Shown: positions 8,562 through 17,934 of the stretch, in pieces
Position numbering within the stretch: the stretch's first letter is position 1
Layout of the letters: each line of letters begins with the position of its first letter
Assembly: GCF_021404545.1 (NCBI RefSeq)
Contig: NZ_JAAWWD010000065.1
Location: forward strand, 16,612-80,611
Length of the DNA stretch: 64,000 nucleotides
Direction of reading: 5' to 3'
DNA from: Aestuariivita sp.
GTDB taxonomy: Bacteria; Pseudomonadota; Alphaproteobacteria; Rhodobacterales; Rhodobacteraceae
Notes under the pieces: model-generated
The model's input: only the letters and a program-made list of their open reading frames with translations
Database searches by the model: none
What the model was told of the DNA's origin: nothing
Program-made: the position numbers and the translations under genes

Positions 8562-9494
8562 GTGCGTAATCTGCTGCCCGTTCTGACCGTTTTGGCGGCG
8601 ATTATTGCGCTTTGGTATGTGGCGGTCGCACCGATGAATATCCGCGTGGCACTGGATCAGGCGGAACGGGCCGGGGCTGCGGTGACACCTGAAGGGGCGT
8701 TGCCGCGCCGCGCGCTGTCGGTCTGGCGGCTGATGCTGGCCAATCCGGACCAGATTGGCGCCGGATACCGCTTGGAGCGGCCCCGTTTGCCCACGCCCGA
8801 GCAGGTGGGGCGCGAGCTTTGGAAAACCACCGGGGAGATGGCGTTGCGCGGACGGGCGATGTCGAAGCGGTCGCTGATCTACCACGGGTGGATCACGTTG
8901 CAGTCCACGCTGTGGGGCTTCTTGCTGGGCACCAGCCTTGGGATATTGGGGGCGGTGGCCATCGTTTATTCGCGCGTGGTGGATATGAGCCTGATGCCCT
9001 GGGCGATTATCTCTCAGACCATTCCCATCGTGGCGCTGGCACCGATGATCATCGTGCTGAGTGCGCAATTGGGGATCGAGGGGCGTGTGGTGCCCAAGGC
9101 GATTATCTCGGCCTACCTGTGCTATTTTCCCGTTCTTGTGGGTATGGTGAAGGGGTTGCGTGCTCCGGCGATGTCGCAACTCGATCTCTTGCAGACCTAT
9201 AATGCCAGTGGGTTGCAGGCTTTTGTTAAACTCCGACTGCCGTCGTCGGTGCCGTATCTCTTTACCTCGCTCAAGGTGGGGATCGCTGCGGCGCTGGTCG
9301 GTACGATTGTGGGGGAGTTGCCGACGGGCGCGATTTCGGGCCTTGGCGCGCGGATTCTGATCGGGGATCAGTTTGGCACGCCTCTGGCAATCTGGGCCGC
9401 GCTTTTTGCGGCGGCGATCCTCGCGGGGGCGCTGGTGACGCTTCTGGATATGTTGCAACGGGTCACGCTCAGGCGCATGGGGATGGCGGCATGA
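8562..9494 (+). CDS. ABC transporter permease (NitT/TauT/Thi-type)
   Basis: A 310-aa inner-membrane permease. A first hydrophobic helix (NLLPVLTVLAAIIALWYVAV) is followed by a hydrophilic periplasmic segment of about 90 residues and then five or six helices. The cytoplasmic EAA-like loop reads LQTYNASGLQAFVKLRLP. The GTG start at 8562 follows AAAGGCGGGG; it is the only start giving the conserved N-terminal helix. It overlaps the next permease gene by 4 bases. The long N-terminal insert sets this subunit apart from its partner and fits heterodimeric permeases. Confidence 0.87.
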   Translation: MRNLLPVLTVLAAIIALWYVAVAPMNIRVALDQAERAGAAVTPEGALPRRALSVWRLMLANPDQIGAGYRLERPRLPTPEQVGRELWKTTGEMALRGRAMSKRSLIYHGWITLQSTLWGFLLGTSLGILGAVAIVYSRVVDMSLMPWAIISQTIPIVALAPMIIVLSAQLGIEGRVVPKAIISAYLCYFPVLVGMVKGLRAPAMSQLDLLQTYNASGLQAFVKLRLPSSVPYLFTSLKVGIAAALVGTIVGELPTGAISGLGARILIGDQFGTPLAIWAALFAAAILAGALVTLLDMLQRVTLRRMGMAA

Positions 9495-10336
9495 GCTGGT
9501 TGATGTTTGCGCTGGCGTTCTGGATCGGGGCCTGGGGGCTCAACGCCTGGCTGGCCCGGTCGCCCTGGTCGGGGACGCGCGCGGTGCGGATCCTGGTGCC
9601 GGTCCTTTTTGGCGTGACCTTGATCGTGCTTTGGGAGGGGATCGTGCGGGCCCTGGAGGTTTCGCCGGTCATTCTGCCGGCCCCATCGGTCGTGGCGCAG
9701 ACCTTTGCCAATTCTACCGGTCTTCTCTGGGAAGATGTGCGCCAGACGGTTTTCAAGGGCGCGCTGACGGGGTTCGGGATCGGGGCCAGTGCTGCGTTTC
9801 TGACTGCGATTGCGATTGACCGCTCAGCGTTTTTGACCCGCGGCCTCTTGCCCATCGGCAATTTCGTGGCCGCCCTGCCGATCGTCGGGATCGCGCCGAT
9901 TCTGGTCAGTTGGTTCGGGTTCGATTGGCAATCGAAAGCGGCCGTGGTCGTGGTGATGGTGTTTTTCCCGATCCTGGTGAACACGGTGCAGGGGCTGCGC
10001 GAGACGGACGCGATGCAGCGCGATCTGATGCGCACCTATGCGGCCGGGTATCTGCAGACGTTGGTCAAGCTGCGGCTGCCTGCGGCGATGCCGTTTGTGT
10101 TCAACGGGCTCAAGATCGCGACCACGCTGGCGCTGATCGGGGCGATTGTTGCTGAATATTTCGGCTCTCCGACCAGGGGCATGGGATTTCGCATCTCAAC
10201 CGGGGTGGGCAGCTTGTCGATCGATCTGGTCTGGGCTGAGATCGCGGTGGCCGCGCTGGTCGGCACCACATTCTATGGTATCGTGGCCTGGATCGAAAAG
10301 CGGGTGACCTTCTGGCACCCTTCACAACGTGGATAA
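9491..10336 (+). CDS. ABC transporter permease (NitT/TauT/Thi-type), second subunit
   Basis: A 281-aa membrane protein beginning at an ATG that overlaps the stop of the first permease gene. It has about six transmembrane helices and the EAA-like loop MRTYAAGYLQTLVKLRLPAA, which contacts the ATPase. Together with the upstream permease it should form the heterodimeric channel. The C-terminus (WIEKRVTFWHPSQR) is typical of the family. The binding-protein gene follows 59 bases later. Confidence 0.88.
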   Translation: MSWLMFALAFWIGAWGLNAWLARSPWSGTRAVRILVPVLFGVTLIVLWEGIVRALEVSPVILPAPSVVAQTFANSTGLLWEDVRQTVFKGALTGFGIGASAAFLTAIAIDRSAFLTRGLLPIGNFVAALPIVGIAPILVSWFGFDWQSKAAVVVVMVFFPILVNTVQGLRETDAMQRDLMRTYAAGYLQTLVKLRLPAAMPFVFNGLKIATTLALIGAIVAEYFGSPTRGMGFRISTGVGSLSIDLVWAEIAVAALVGTTFYGIVAWIEKRVTFWHPSQRG

Positions 10337-10395
10337 CCAAAAAAGGGCTGTTGAGGCCGGGCATCAAAAAGACGTTCAACAAGGAGTGTAGACAC

Positions 10396-11382
10396 ATGAA
10401 ACAGCTTATCGCAGGGGCGGTGACCGCCCTGAGCCTGATGGCGGCACCCGCCTGGGCAGACGAGGTCAAACTGCAACTCAAATGGGTCACCCAGGCCCAG
10501 TTCGCAGGTTATTACGTGGCGCTCGACAAGGGGTTTTACGAGGACGAAGGTCTGGATGTGACGATCCTGCCCGGGGGACCGGATATCGCGCCCACACAGG
10601 TGATCGCGGGAGGCGGTGCGGACGTGACCGTGGAATGGATGCCAGCCGCGCTGGCCGCGCGCGAAAAGGGGCTGCCGCTGGTCAATATCGCGCAGCCTTT
10701 CAAGTCTTCGGGCATGATGCTGACCTGCTGGAAGGATGCCGGGATCGCGACGCCTGAGGATCTCAAGAACCGGACCCTTGGCGTGTGGTTCTTTGGCAAT
10801 GAGTTTCCATTCATGTCCTGGATGAGCAGTATGGGGATTTCGACCGATGGCAAATCCGAAAACGGGGTCGAGGTTCTGAAACAGGGTTTTAACGTCGATC
10901 CGCTGTTGCAGCGGCAGGCCGATTGTATTTCGACCATGACCTATAACGAGTACTGGCAGGTCATCGATGCGGGCGTGAACCCGGACGATCTGGTGACGTT
11001 CAAATATGAGGATCAGGGCGTGGCAACGCTTGAGGACGGGCTTTACGTGCTTGAAGAGCGTCTGGAGGACCCCGCCTTTGTCGCCAAGATGGAGAAATTC
11101 GTGCGCGCCTCCATGAAGGGCTGGAAATATGCCGAAGAGAACCCCGATGAGGCGGCGATGATCGTTCTGGACAACGACCAGACCGGCGCCCAGACCGAAA
11201 CCCATCAAAAGCGGATGATGGGGGAAGTGGCCAAGCTGACCGCGGGGTCGAACGGCGCGCTGGATCCGGCGGATTACGAGCGGACGGTGGCGACCTTGCT
11301 GGCGGGCGGATCGGACCCGGTGATCACCGCCGCACCGGAGGGTGCCTGGACAAGTGTGATTACGGATGCCGCGCTGAACTGA
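10396..11382 (+). CDS. ABC transporter substrate-binding protein, NMT1/THI5-like
   Basis: A periplasmic binding protein of 328 aa with a clear signal peptide cleaved after APAWA. The mature part starts VKLQLKWVTQAQFAGYYVAL, the hallmark of the NMT1/THI5 family, which binds pyrimidine-type ligands such as thiamine precursors, riboflavin or hydroxymethylpyrimidine. The start at 10396 follows AAGGAG and leaves out a non-conserved 15-residue extension. It is the last gene of the pyrimidine run and probably delivers the substrate of hydA or PreA. The ligand itself cannot be read from sequence. Confidence 0.88.
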   Translation: MKQLIAGAVTALSLMAAPAWADEVKLQLKWVTQAQFAGYYVALDKGFYEDEGLDVTILPGGPDIAPTQVIAGGGADVTVEWMPAALAAREKGLPLVNIAQPFKSSGMMLTCWKDAGIATPEDLKNRTLGVWFFGNEFPFMSWMSSMGISTDGKSENGVEVLKQGFNVDPLLQRQADCISTMTYNEYWQVIDAGVNPDDLVTFKYEDQGVATLEDGLYVLEERLEDPAFVAKMEKFVRASMKGWKYAEENPDEAAMIVLDNDQTGAQTETHQKRMMGEVAKLTAGSNGALDPADYERTVATLLAGGSDPVITAAPEGAWTSVITDAALN

Positions 11383-11405
11383 GCGCAGGCCTTGGGACAA
11401 GATGT

Positions 11406-11437
11406 GGAACGCGCGGTCCTTTGGGGCGCGCGTTTCC
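11406..11437 (+). terminator. Probable terminator after the pyrimidine ABC genes
   Basis: A GC-rich stem (AACGCGCG at 11408-11415 pairing with CGCGCGTT at 11427-11434, flanked by GGA/TCC) lies 24 bases after the binding-protein stop. The following run is TCCCTTT rather than pure T, so it may be a weak or Rho-assisted terminator. Confidence 0.4.
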
Positions 11438-12019
11438 CTTTGGGGCGAACGCCCGTTCCGGGCGTGCCTCCGGCGGTCGTATTTTTTGGCAAGAAGAAGA
11501 TGGGGGATGGCTGCTGGTTCAGGAGCCGTCTCTCATAGCGGTTTGCGTCTTGGCTGCGGCACTGTGACGGGGGTCTTTACCTTCCCGTGGCGGTGTGACT
11601 AACCTAGCGCTATGGGTGAGAGACAAGCATGCGCGAGCGGTGGCCACGTTGATGTCCAAATCGTTGATTTCACGTGACTGTTCTGATCGCAACCGGGGGG
11701 CACGGTATTGGCAGAGCCTTTTTTGGGCAAGGCCGCATCGCATCCCGCCATGGAGCGGGTGTTGCCCGGATGGATGCGTTCCTTATGTCCACTGAAGGAA
11801 AGCGATACGGTGCGGGATCGGCGCGGCCTCCATGGCCGTGTGGCAGATCGTGCAGGCAGGTCCGCGCGGGATCGCTCTATGGATATTGCACAGCTGGCGA
11901 CAGGGGCTGGGTTGCCTCCATATGCCGGTCAGTGTCTGGCGCGGCGAATCCAGGCCTCTTGTCCGTTTCGGGCGCGGGCATGGCGTCCTCGAGCGTAATC
12001 TTTATCCTCAAACACAGAT
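11438..12019. other. Gene-free stretch before the DUF6494 gene
   Basis: About 580 bases contain only short frames in different phases without convincing ribosome sites or recognisable residues. No repeat, tRNA or insertion sequence was seen. It presumably includes the promoter for the downstream DUF6494-mrp pair, but no clear -35/-10 could be picked. Confidence 0.5.
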
Positions 12020-12032
12020 AGGAGTTCAGCGA

Positions 12033-12227
12033 ATGGACGACAGTTTCAATATGTCGATGCGAAAGTTTCTCAAGCAGGTTGGCGTGACCAGCCAGCAGGC
12101 GATTGAAGAGGGTTTGCGCGCCAAGGGTGCCAAGCCGGGCGACAGCTATGAGGCGACCGTCCGGCTGACCGTGGACGGTCTGGACGTCGATCATGTGGTG
12201 ACCGGCACGATCAAGGGTGACACCTGA
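12033..12227 (+). CDS. Small DUF6494-family protein
   Basis: A 64-aa acidic protein starting at ATG 12033, 8 bases after AGGAG (12020-12024). The upstream part of the longer frame is not conserved-looking and was discarded. MRKFLKQVGVTSQQAIEEGL followed by a beta-strand-like TVRLTVDGLDVDHVV resembles the small DUF6494 proteins often found beside Mrp-type ATPases. Its stop lies 3 bases before the mrp start, so the two are almost certainly cotranscribed. Function unknown; a role in iron-sulfur handling is inference from the neighbour. Confidence 0.75.
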   Translation: MDDSFNMSMRKFLKQVGVTSQQAIEEGLRAKGAKPGDSYEATVRLTVDGLDVDHVVTGTIKGDT

Positions 12228-12230
12228 GAC

Positions 12231-13292
12231 ATGACCGCGCGCGACTCGGTCCTGGACGCGCTGAAAGCTGTCGTCGATCCGGTCAGCGGGCAGGACATCG
12301 TCGCCGCAGGTCTGGTGCGCGCGCTGAGCGTCGAGGGAGGGGCGGTCCGGTTTGTGATCGAGGTTGACCCGGCGCAGGCCCAGACCATGGAACCGGTCCG
12401 CGCCGAGGCCGAGGCGCGGATCAAAGCCCTTGGCGGTGTGGATCAGGTCAGCGCGATGCTGACCGCCCATTCCGCCAAGGCGCCGCCCGATCTCAAACCG
12501 GCGGCCAAGGCAGCCCCTGCCGGGCCGCAACCGGTGCCGGGGGTCGCGCGCATCGTGGCTATCGCCTCTGGCAAGGGCGGGGTGGGCAAATCGACGGTCT
12601 CGGCCAATCTGGCCTGTGCGCTTGCCGCCGCAGGCCGCCGTGTGGGGCTGTTGGATGCGGATGTCTACGGGCCGTCGCAACCGCGGATGATGGGCGTGAC
12701 CGGACGCCCGGCCAGCCCCGATGGCAAGACCATCCTGCCGATGCACAATCACGGCGTGACGATGATGTCCATCGGTCTGATTGCGGAGGAGGATCAAGCG
12801 GTCGTCTGGCGCGGTCCGATGCTGATGAGCGCATTGCAACAATTGATGAGCCAGGTGCAATGGGGCGAGCTGGATGTACTGTTGGTCGATCTGCCGCCGG
12901 GCACGGGGGATGTGCAGATGACCTTGACGCAGAAATACGTGGTGGATGGGGCGATTGTCGTCTCCACGCCACAGGATGTGGCCTTGCTGGATGCGCGCAA
13001 GGGCATCAGCATGTTCAAGCAGATGAAAACACCGATCCTTGGCCTGGTCGAGAATATGTCGACGCATGTGTGTTCGAACTGCGGGCATGAGGAGCATGTG
13101 TTCGGCCATGGCGGTGTTGCAACGGAGGCGCAGGCGCTGGGTGTGCCGCTGCTGGCGGAGGTTCCGCTGCATATCGGTATCCGGCTGGCAGGCGATCTCG
13201 GCGCGCCGATCGTCGTCACGGATCCTCAGAGCGCCCAGGCGCAGGCGTTCCAGGTGCTGGCCCGTGATCTGGTTGCCAGAGGGCAGGCGTGA
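12231..13292 (+). CDS. mrp: Mrp/ApbC-type iron-sulfur carrier P-loop ATPase
   Basis: A 353-aa cytoplasmic protein of the Mrp/NBP35 family, which carries and transfers 4Fe-4S clusters. The N-terminal 90 residues are the DUF59/MIP18-like domain. A linker leads to the deviant Walker A of the SIMIBI class, IASGKGGVGKSTVSANLACA. The Walker B region reads VLLVDLPPGTGDVQMT, and the C-terminal CSNC motif (HVCSNCGHEEHVFG) holds the bridging cluster of the dimer. It directly follows the DUF6494 gene and is convergent with the flavin reductase gene. Confidence 0.93.
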   Translation: MTARDSVLDALKAVVDPVSGQDIVAAGLVRALSVEGGAVRFVIEVDPAQAQTMEPVRAEAEARIKALGGVDQVSAMLTAHSAKAPPDLKPAAKAAPAGPQPVPGVARIVAIASGKGGVGKSTVSANLACALAAAGRRVGLLDADVYGPSQPRMMGVTGRPASPDGKTILPMHNHGVTMMSIGLIAEEDQAVVWRGPMLMSALQQLMSQVQWGELDVLLVDLPPGTGDVQMTLTQKYVVDGAIVVSTPQDVALLDARKGISMFKQMKTPILGLVENMSTHVCSNCGHEEHVFGHGGVATEAQALGVPLLAEVPLHIGIRLAGDLGAPIVVTDPQSAQAQAFQVLARDLVARGQA

Positions 13293-13367
13293 GGCGGAAT
13301 GCGGGCACGCCTGCTGGGGACGGAGACATCGCCCCACGGGGATATCTCGGGCCGGAACAAACCGCGA

Positions 13368-13868
13368 TCAATCCAGCCCCGAAAACCCGCCATATTGACC
13401 CCGTTTGAAGATCAGCCCCTGGCCTGGGCGATAGGCCGCATGATCTACATGGCCCACGATGATCGCGTGATCACCCGCATCGTGGACCGCAGAGAGATGA
13501 CATTCGAACCGCGCAAGGCACCCCGCCAGGATTGGTACATCCCGGTCGGAACTGGTCCAGTCGAACGCGTCGAACCCATCGCCGCGCCGGGCGAAATGGC
13601 GGGCCAGATCATGCTGATCCTCTGCCATGACATGGATCGCGAAATGGCGTGCCTTGGCAAAGCTGTCGAACCGCCGCGAGGTTTTGGCCGGAGCCCAGAG
13701 AACCAACGGCGGTTCGAGCGAGAGCGAGGCAAAGGAATTGGCGGTCATGCCGAGCGGTCCTTGCGGGCTTTGCGCGGTCACCACCGTCACGCCGGTGCCA
13801 AAACAGCCCAGCGCGTCGCGAAAGTCGCGCGCGGTATCGGGGCCGGGGGCAAAGCTGTGTTCTGTCAT
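13368..13868 (-). CDS. Flavin reductase family protein
   Basis: A 166-aa FMN-binding split-barrel protein of the HpaC/flavin reductase-like type: RDALGCFGTGVTVVTAQ, GPLGMTANSFASLSLEPPLV and an ending HVDHAAYRPGQGLIFKRGQY with the usual GxxYG-like tail. Such proteins reduce FMN or FAD with NAD(P)H for a separate monooxygenase. No partner oxygenase is next to it. The start at 13868 follows CAAGGAGA; the longer upstream extension is unsupported. Confidence 0.85.
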   Translation of the reverse strand: MTEHSFAPGPDTARDFRDALGCFGTGVTVVTAQSPQGPLGMTANSFASLSLEPPLVLWAPAKTSRRFDSFAKARHFAIHVMAEDQHDLARHFARRGDGFDAFDWTSSDRDVPILAGCLARFECHLSAVHDAGDHAIIVGHVDHAAYRPGQGLIFKRGQYGGFSGLD

Positions 13869-14009
13869 TGTCTCGCGATCTCCTTGCCTGTCAGGTGGCA
13901 TGGCCATCGCGGTTTGTCCATCGCGGAGGTGGGGAAAGGTCATCTGAGACACACGCCTGCTGTTTGGGAGCGCATCAGGTAAGCCGTTCTGCCCGTCAGG
14001 CAATGGCCG

Positions 14010-15425
14010 TCAGTTCAGGTCTTCGAGCAGACGGCCATGTTTGCGCGTCTCGGCGATGACATCGCCAAAGGTGAGCAGTCCGCGCGCCTCCAGCATGGGC
14101 AGCATATGGCACAGGACTTCGGCTGTGGCACGGGCATCGCCCAGGGCGGTATGGCGCAACGCCTCGGGGATGGTTACGCCCAGCCGCGCGGCCAGCGCAT
14201 CCAGGGTATGGGTCTCGCTCGCGCCAAAGAGCACGGCGGAAACAAGCACCGTGTCAAGGATCGGATGATCCCATGTCACTCCCATCGCGCGCGCGTCGCG
14301 GTGCAAGAATGCCATGTCGAACGGCGCATTATGGGCCACGATCACCGCATCGCGGCAAAAGCTGTGAAAGCTGCGCCCGGCCTCCGGGATCTCGGGGGCC
14401 CCTGCAACCATTGCATCGGTCACTTTGTGCACCTGGGTGGAGGCGGGCGGGATCGGCCTGCCCGGATCGACCAGCGTGTCAAACACCTCCCCCTCGATGA
14501 TCCGCCCGTTGAGCACGCGCACCGCCCCGATCTGCACCACCGCGTCCTTGTGCGGCAAAAGCCCGGTGGTCTCGCTGTCAAACACCACAAAACACACCTC
14601 CTTGAGCGGGCGCGCCGCGATCTCTGGGGTGGTCTCGGCATTCAGCAGGTCGAAATCATAGATCAACGGGCGTGGCGCATGCGGGTCGATCTGGGCCTGG
14701 GCCTCTTCGATGACCAGCATGTATCCGGGCGCGTCGCCCAGCGGTTTGAGGACGGTCTCATAGCTTTGCGCGCCATCGGCGCCGGTGAGGACCCAGCGGA
14801 CCTCCCGGCCGGATTTGACCAGCTTGCCATAGGCCGCCTCAAGCGCTGCGCGGTCGAAATAGTCAAAGAGAGAGGCATTGAGGCGCGGATGGGCGACCTG
14901 GGCCAGCACGGCGGCGGATTGCGCGTCATAGAGCACGATCTGATGGGCGGGGTTCACCACGATCATCGCCACCGGAATGTCCGACAGGATCGCGGTCAGG
15001 CGGTCTTTTTCCGCGGCAAGGCGTGCGGTCTGGCTGGCCACATTGCTTGCGGTCGCTTCGGCAGTCTGGGCAAGCTGGCCTGCGATGGCATTGGCCGCCG
15101 GTGCAAGATCGCCCAGATAGCGCGCGGCTTGGATGTCGATCTCGGAGGCAACCCCGGTATGGGCGCGCACGCGCAACTCGGAGGCGAGCCGTTCGATGGG
15201 TTTCGCGACATTCTCGTCAAAGAGGAGCCAGACGCCCGTCACCAGGCCCAGAACGAGAAACCCGATGATCAGCCCGGAAAAGACATAAGCGTCAAACAGC
15301 TCGGGCTGGGCTGCGCGCATATATCCCGCAATCAACCCGCCGATGGTTATGGCGAGCCCGCCCAGCGCCAGAAGGCAGAAGAACAGGAACACCCGCAGTC
15401 GCAAGCTCAGACCGGTGAACATCAC
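14010..15425 (-). CDS. Membrane-anchored DnaQ-like 3'-5' exonuclease
   Basis: A 471-aa protein with two N-terminal transmembrane helices (roughly residues 8-32 and 46-68), a HAMP-like juxtamembrane segment (NVAKPIERLASELRVR) and a PAS-like region (about 130-230). A C-terminal DEDDh exonuclease follows: FDSETTG (Asp, Glu), HNAPFDMAFL (Asp) and HTALGDARATAEV (His, Asp). In many Proteobacteria this type occurs with the CBS/DUF294 protein and the acetate-type symporter, as here. Joining of a sensor-like membrane part to an exonuclease is family-typical; its physiological target is unknown. The start overlaps the upstream gene by 4 bases. Confidence 0.85.
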   Translation of the reverse strand: MMFTGLSLRLRVFLFFCLLALGGLAITIGGLIAGYMRAAQPELFDAYVFSGLIIGFLVLGLVTGVWLLFDENVAKPIERLASELRVRAHTGVASEIDIQAARYLGDLAPAANAIAGQLAQTAEATASNVASQTARLAAEKDRLTAILSDIPVAMIVVNPAHQIVLYDAQSAAVLAQVAHPRLNASLFDYFDRAALEAAYGKLVKSGREVRWVLTGADGAQSYETVLKPLGDAPGYMLVIEEAQAQIDPHAPRPLIYDFDLLNAETTPEIAARPLKEVCFVVFDSETTGLLPHKDAVVQIGAVRVLNGRIIEGEVFDTLVDPGRPIPPASTQVHKVTDAMVAGAPEIPEAGRSFHSFCRDAVIVAHNAPFDMAFLHRDARAMGVTWDHPILDTVLVSAVLFGASETHTLDALAARLGVTIPEALRHTALGDARATAEVLCHMLPMLEARGLLTFGDVIAETRKHGRLLEDLN

Positions 15426-15943
15426 GACACCTCGCAGCCCGTCACCAGGACCGGGTCATCTGCGGGCACAGTGACCCAAGCCGCATCTGTCACAGCGCCA
15501 TCGGCCCCGAACTCCGCCCCATCGGCGAGGGATGCGCGCCGTGCGCCGTCGCAATCGAGAAGCACCGACATCGTATTGAGCGGCGACCAGCGGCCATAGA
15601 AGTAAAGATCGACCATCCGCTGGCCGGGCAGGGCAGGGTTCTGGCGCAGGGATGTGACATCGACGGCGACAAACCTTTCCACATAGGGCCAGGCATAGGT
15701 CCAGGGGCGGTAAAACGACCGGTTCTCAACGGTTTGCGCGATCTCCATCCCGTCGGGCAAGGTGGCGGCCGTGCGGTCGTACCAGCCATATTCATTGGCG
15801 ATCGTGACCCCGATCATCCCCAGCCCGGCGCCGACGGGCAGGGTCCAGCGCGGCAACAGCCCGCCGATCAGCTTGTTGATCAGCATCACGATCCCGGCCA
15901 CGGCAACACCCGCAAAGACCGTCGCAATCAGTTCCAGAAACAT
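15422..15943 (-). CDS. Hypothetical membrane protein, acetate-symporter locus
   Basis: 173 aa. Two N-terminal hydrophobic stretches (ELIATVFAGVAVAGIVMLI and LPVGAGLGMIGVTIANEYGW) are followed by a predicted outside domain of about 120 residues containing YVERFVAVDVTSLRQNPALP and a C-terminal pair of cysteines. The family is not recognised with certainty. It lies between the CBS/DUF294 gene and the exonuclease gene, sharing an ATGA overlap with the latter, so it probably works with that membrane exonuclease. Confidence 0.7.
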   Translation of the reverse strand: MFLELIATVFAGVAVAGIVMLINKLIGGLLPRWTLPVGAGLGMIGVTIANEYGWYDRTAATLPDGMEIAQTVENRSFYRPWTYAWPYVERFVAVDVTSLRQNPALPGQRMVDLYFYGRWSPLNTMSVLLDCDGARRASLADGAEFGADGAVTDAAWVTVPADDPVLVTGCEVS

Positions 15944-16041
15944 CCGTCCTCCTCCCTGCTTCTCCCCAAGGGCGCTGCGTCTTTTGTTGCACCGGGGTCC
16001 TCATTGGCGTTCTGCGCTGCCAAATCTTCCCCAAAAAGACC

Positions 16042-17865
16042 TCAGCTTAGCATTCCCCGACCATGCCCCACAGCCGATTGCAGCGTCTTTACCACAACAA
16101 AGGCGTCGCGCAGATGGCTGCGTTCAAAATCCGACAGATCCGAGGGCGACATGTAGTTATCCGGACGCCCCCCGGCCTTGATCTGGCGTGCCTGATGCTC
16201 CAGCCGGGTCTCGGCGATCAGGTCATAGGCATCCAGCAGATCGCGCCCACCCGAAGGGCTGAGCACGCCCGCGGCTTCCGCCGCCTCCAGCCGCGCGCGC
16301 GTATTGGCCGGTGTCAGCCGACCGCGCAGCGTATAGACGCGCGCCAGATCGACCACCGGCACCACGCCGTTGTGCTTGAGGTCGATGGTATTGCGATGCT
16401 CGCCCGAGCGGATCGTGGCGAAGCCGCGCAACAGCCCCAGCGGCGGCGTGTGCTTGAGGGAGTTGGCGATCATATGTGCCACGAAAATCGAGTTCTTGGA
16501 GGCCGCTTTCAGCGTCTCGGTCTGCAACCCGTCAAAAAGCGACATTTGCCCGCCGATGGGGCGCAGGTCGAACATCACGCTGGCCAGCATCTGCGCGGTG
16601 GGATCGGGCTTGGCGATCCAGCCCTGAAAGTACGCGCGCCAGACCCGCAGCGGTTGGCACCAGCGCGGATTGGTCGCCATCATGTCGCCCGGGCAATAGA
16701 CGTATCCACAGGTGTCCAGACCGTCGCTGACAAACCGCGCAAGGGCCGCGAAATAGGGCATATCGGCCTCCGACACCGCGTCGTCCAGAAACAGGCAATT
16801 GTCCTGATCGCTGACGCCGGTCTGTTCCTGGCGGCCCTGGCTACCGCAGGCCAGCCAGAGATAGGGCACCGGGGGCGGGCCGAGTTCGGTCTCGGCCAGG
16901 GTCAAAAGACGCCGGGTGGCGGTATCGGCGATATCGGTGATCAGCCGTGTGACGACCTCGTGCCGGTTGCCGGCGGCCACCAATTGCACCAGCAGGCGCG
17001 GGATCTCGGCGGTGACGACTGCCATTTCGCGCGCGGATGCCGCATGCGAGATCTTGCTGACCAATTCCGCCGAACTGACGGCCTGAAACCGCGTCAGGTC
17101 GGTCTGGGTCACGATGCCCACCAGCTGTCCCGCCTCCAGAATGGGGACGTGGCCGATATGGCGCTCCATCATGGTGTGCAGCACATCCGATCCGATCGCC
17201 GTGGACGCCAGGCTGATCGGGTTCGGCGACATCACCTCGGCAAGCGGCGTAGAGATCGGCAGACCGTCCCCCACCACCTTGCCCGAGATATCGCGCACCG
17301 TGACGATGCCTGCCAGGGCGCCGTCCCGCAGCACACAGACGGATGAGATCCCGCGCATGGCCATGGCCCGGGCGGCATCCTGCACGCTGGCCTGCGCATC
17401 AAGGGTCAGCGGGTCGCGCGACATCAGATCCGAAACGCGACTGGTCGCCAGATCGTTGCCGCGCGGGATGGCGGCCCGCCTGCGGTCAAAGAATTTCGCG
17501 ACCTGCGGTTCGGAGGCAAGCAACAGCTCGAAAGCATCGCGCGGCAAGATCAGAAGCGTTGTGTCGCTTTGGGTCCGCGCCGTGGTCACTGCGAGGCCGT
17601 CGCGGGTCAGCCCACGCTCGCCAAACGAATTGCGGGGACCCAGGATCGAGACCGGATTGCCGTTCTCGTCGGTAACTTCGACTTCCCCATCATAGACGAC
17701 ATAAACGCCGCGCAGCACCTCGCCCAGGCGGTAGACGGGGGTGCCTGCCTTCAGCGCAAGCGTTTCAAACCGGGGCACCAGATCCGCCAACCTCCGGGCG
17801 CCCAGGCTGTCATAGGGATGAACCGTTCCCAGAAACCGGGTCAGATCGGCGGCACTCGGGGTCAT
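16042..17865 (-). CDS. Cyclic-nucleotide/CBS/DUF294 nucleotidyltransferase-type signalling protein
   Basis: A 607-aa cytoplasmic protein with four modules: a cNMP-binding-like domain (about 20-130, GVYVVYDGEVEVTDENGNPV), two CBS domains (about 145-265), a DUF294 putative nucleotidyltransferase (CGSQGRQEQTGVSDQDNCLF, with the paired Asp of the fold) and a C-terminal DUF294 substrate-binding domain. GlnD-like uridylyltransferase activity has been suggested for the family but is not established. The ATG at 17865 was preferred to the GTG-type extension at 17910, which would place a terminator inside the leader. It is downstream of the symporter gene, separated by a terminator. Confidence 0.87.
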   Translation of the reverse strand: MTPSAADLTRFLGTVHPYDSLGARRLADLVPRFETLALKAGTPVYRLGEVLRGVYVVYDGEVEVTDENGNPVSILGPRNSFGERGLTRDGLAVTTARTQSDTTLLILPRDAFELLLASEPQVAKFFDRRRAAIPRGNDLATSRVSDLMSRDPLTLDAQASVQDAARAMAMRGISSVCVLRDGALAGIVTVRDISGKVVGDGLPISTPLAEVMSPNPISLASTAIGSDVLHTMMERHIGHVPILEAGQLVGIVTQTDLTRFQAVSSAELVSKISHAASAREMAVVTAEIPRLLVQLVAAGNRHEVVTRLITDIADTATRRLLTLAETELGPPPVPYLWLACGSQGRQEQTGVSDQDNCLFLDDAVSEADMPYFAALARFVSDGLDTCGYVYCPGDMMATNPRWCQPLRVWRAYFQGWIAKPDPTAQMLASVMFDLRPIGGQMSLFDGLQTETLKAASKNSIFVAHMIANSLKHTPPLGLLRGFATIRSGEHRNTIDLKHNGVVPVVDLARVYTLRGRLTPANTRARLEAAEAAGVLSPSGGRDLLDAYDLIAETRLEHQARQIKAGGRPDNYMSPSDLSDFERSHLRDAFVVVKTLQSAVGHGRGMLS

Positions 17866-17888
17866 GGACAGAGACCTTCGCGTTACAC

Positions 17889-17920
17889 AAAAAAGGCCCC
17901 GCCCGGACAATCCGGACGGG
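17889..17920 (-). terminator. Rho-independent terminator after the symporter gene
   Basis: On the minus strand CCCGTCCGGA, a TTG loop and TCCGGGCGGG form a 10-bp stem with one G-U pair, followed by GGCC and six T residues. It is the clearest intrinsic terminator in the window and ends only 24 bases before the start codon of the CBS/DUF294 gene. Confidence 0.85.
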
Positions 17921-17934
17921 ACGGTCTTGCAACC

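Noticed and set aside
11708..11998. 96-aa plus-strand frame in the gap before the DUF6494 gene
   Set aside because: Competing frames of similar length, Arg-rich composition and no ribosome site.
14037..15599. A 520-aa plus-strand frame opposite the exonuclease gene
   Set aside because: Antisense shadow; the minus strand carries the complete DEDDh exonuclease and membrane segments.
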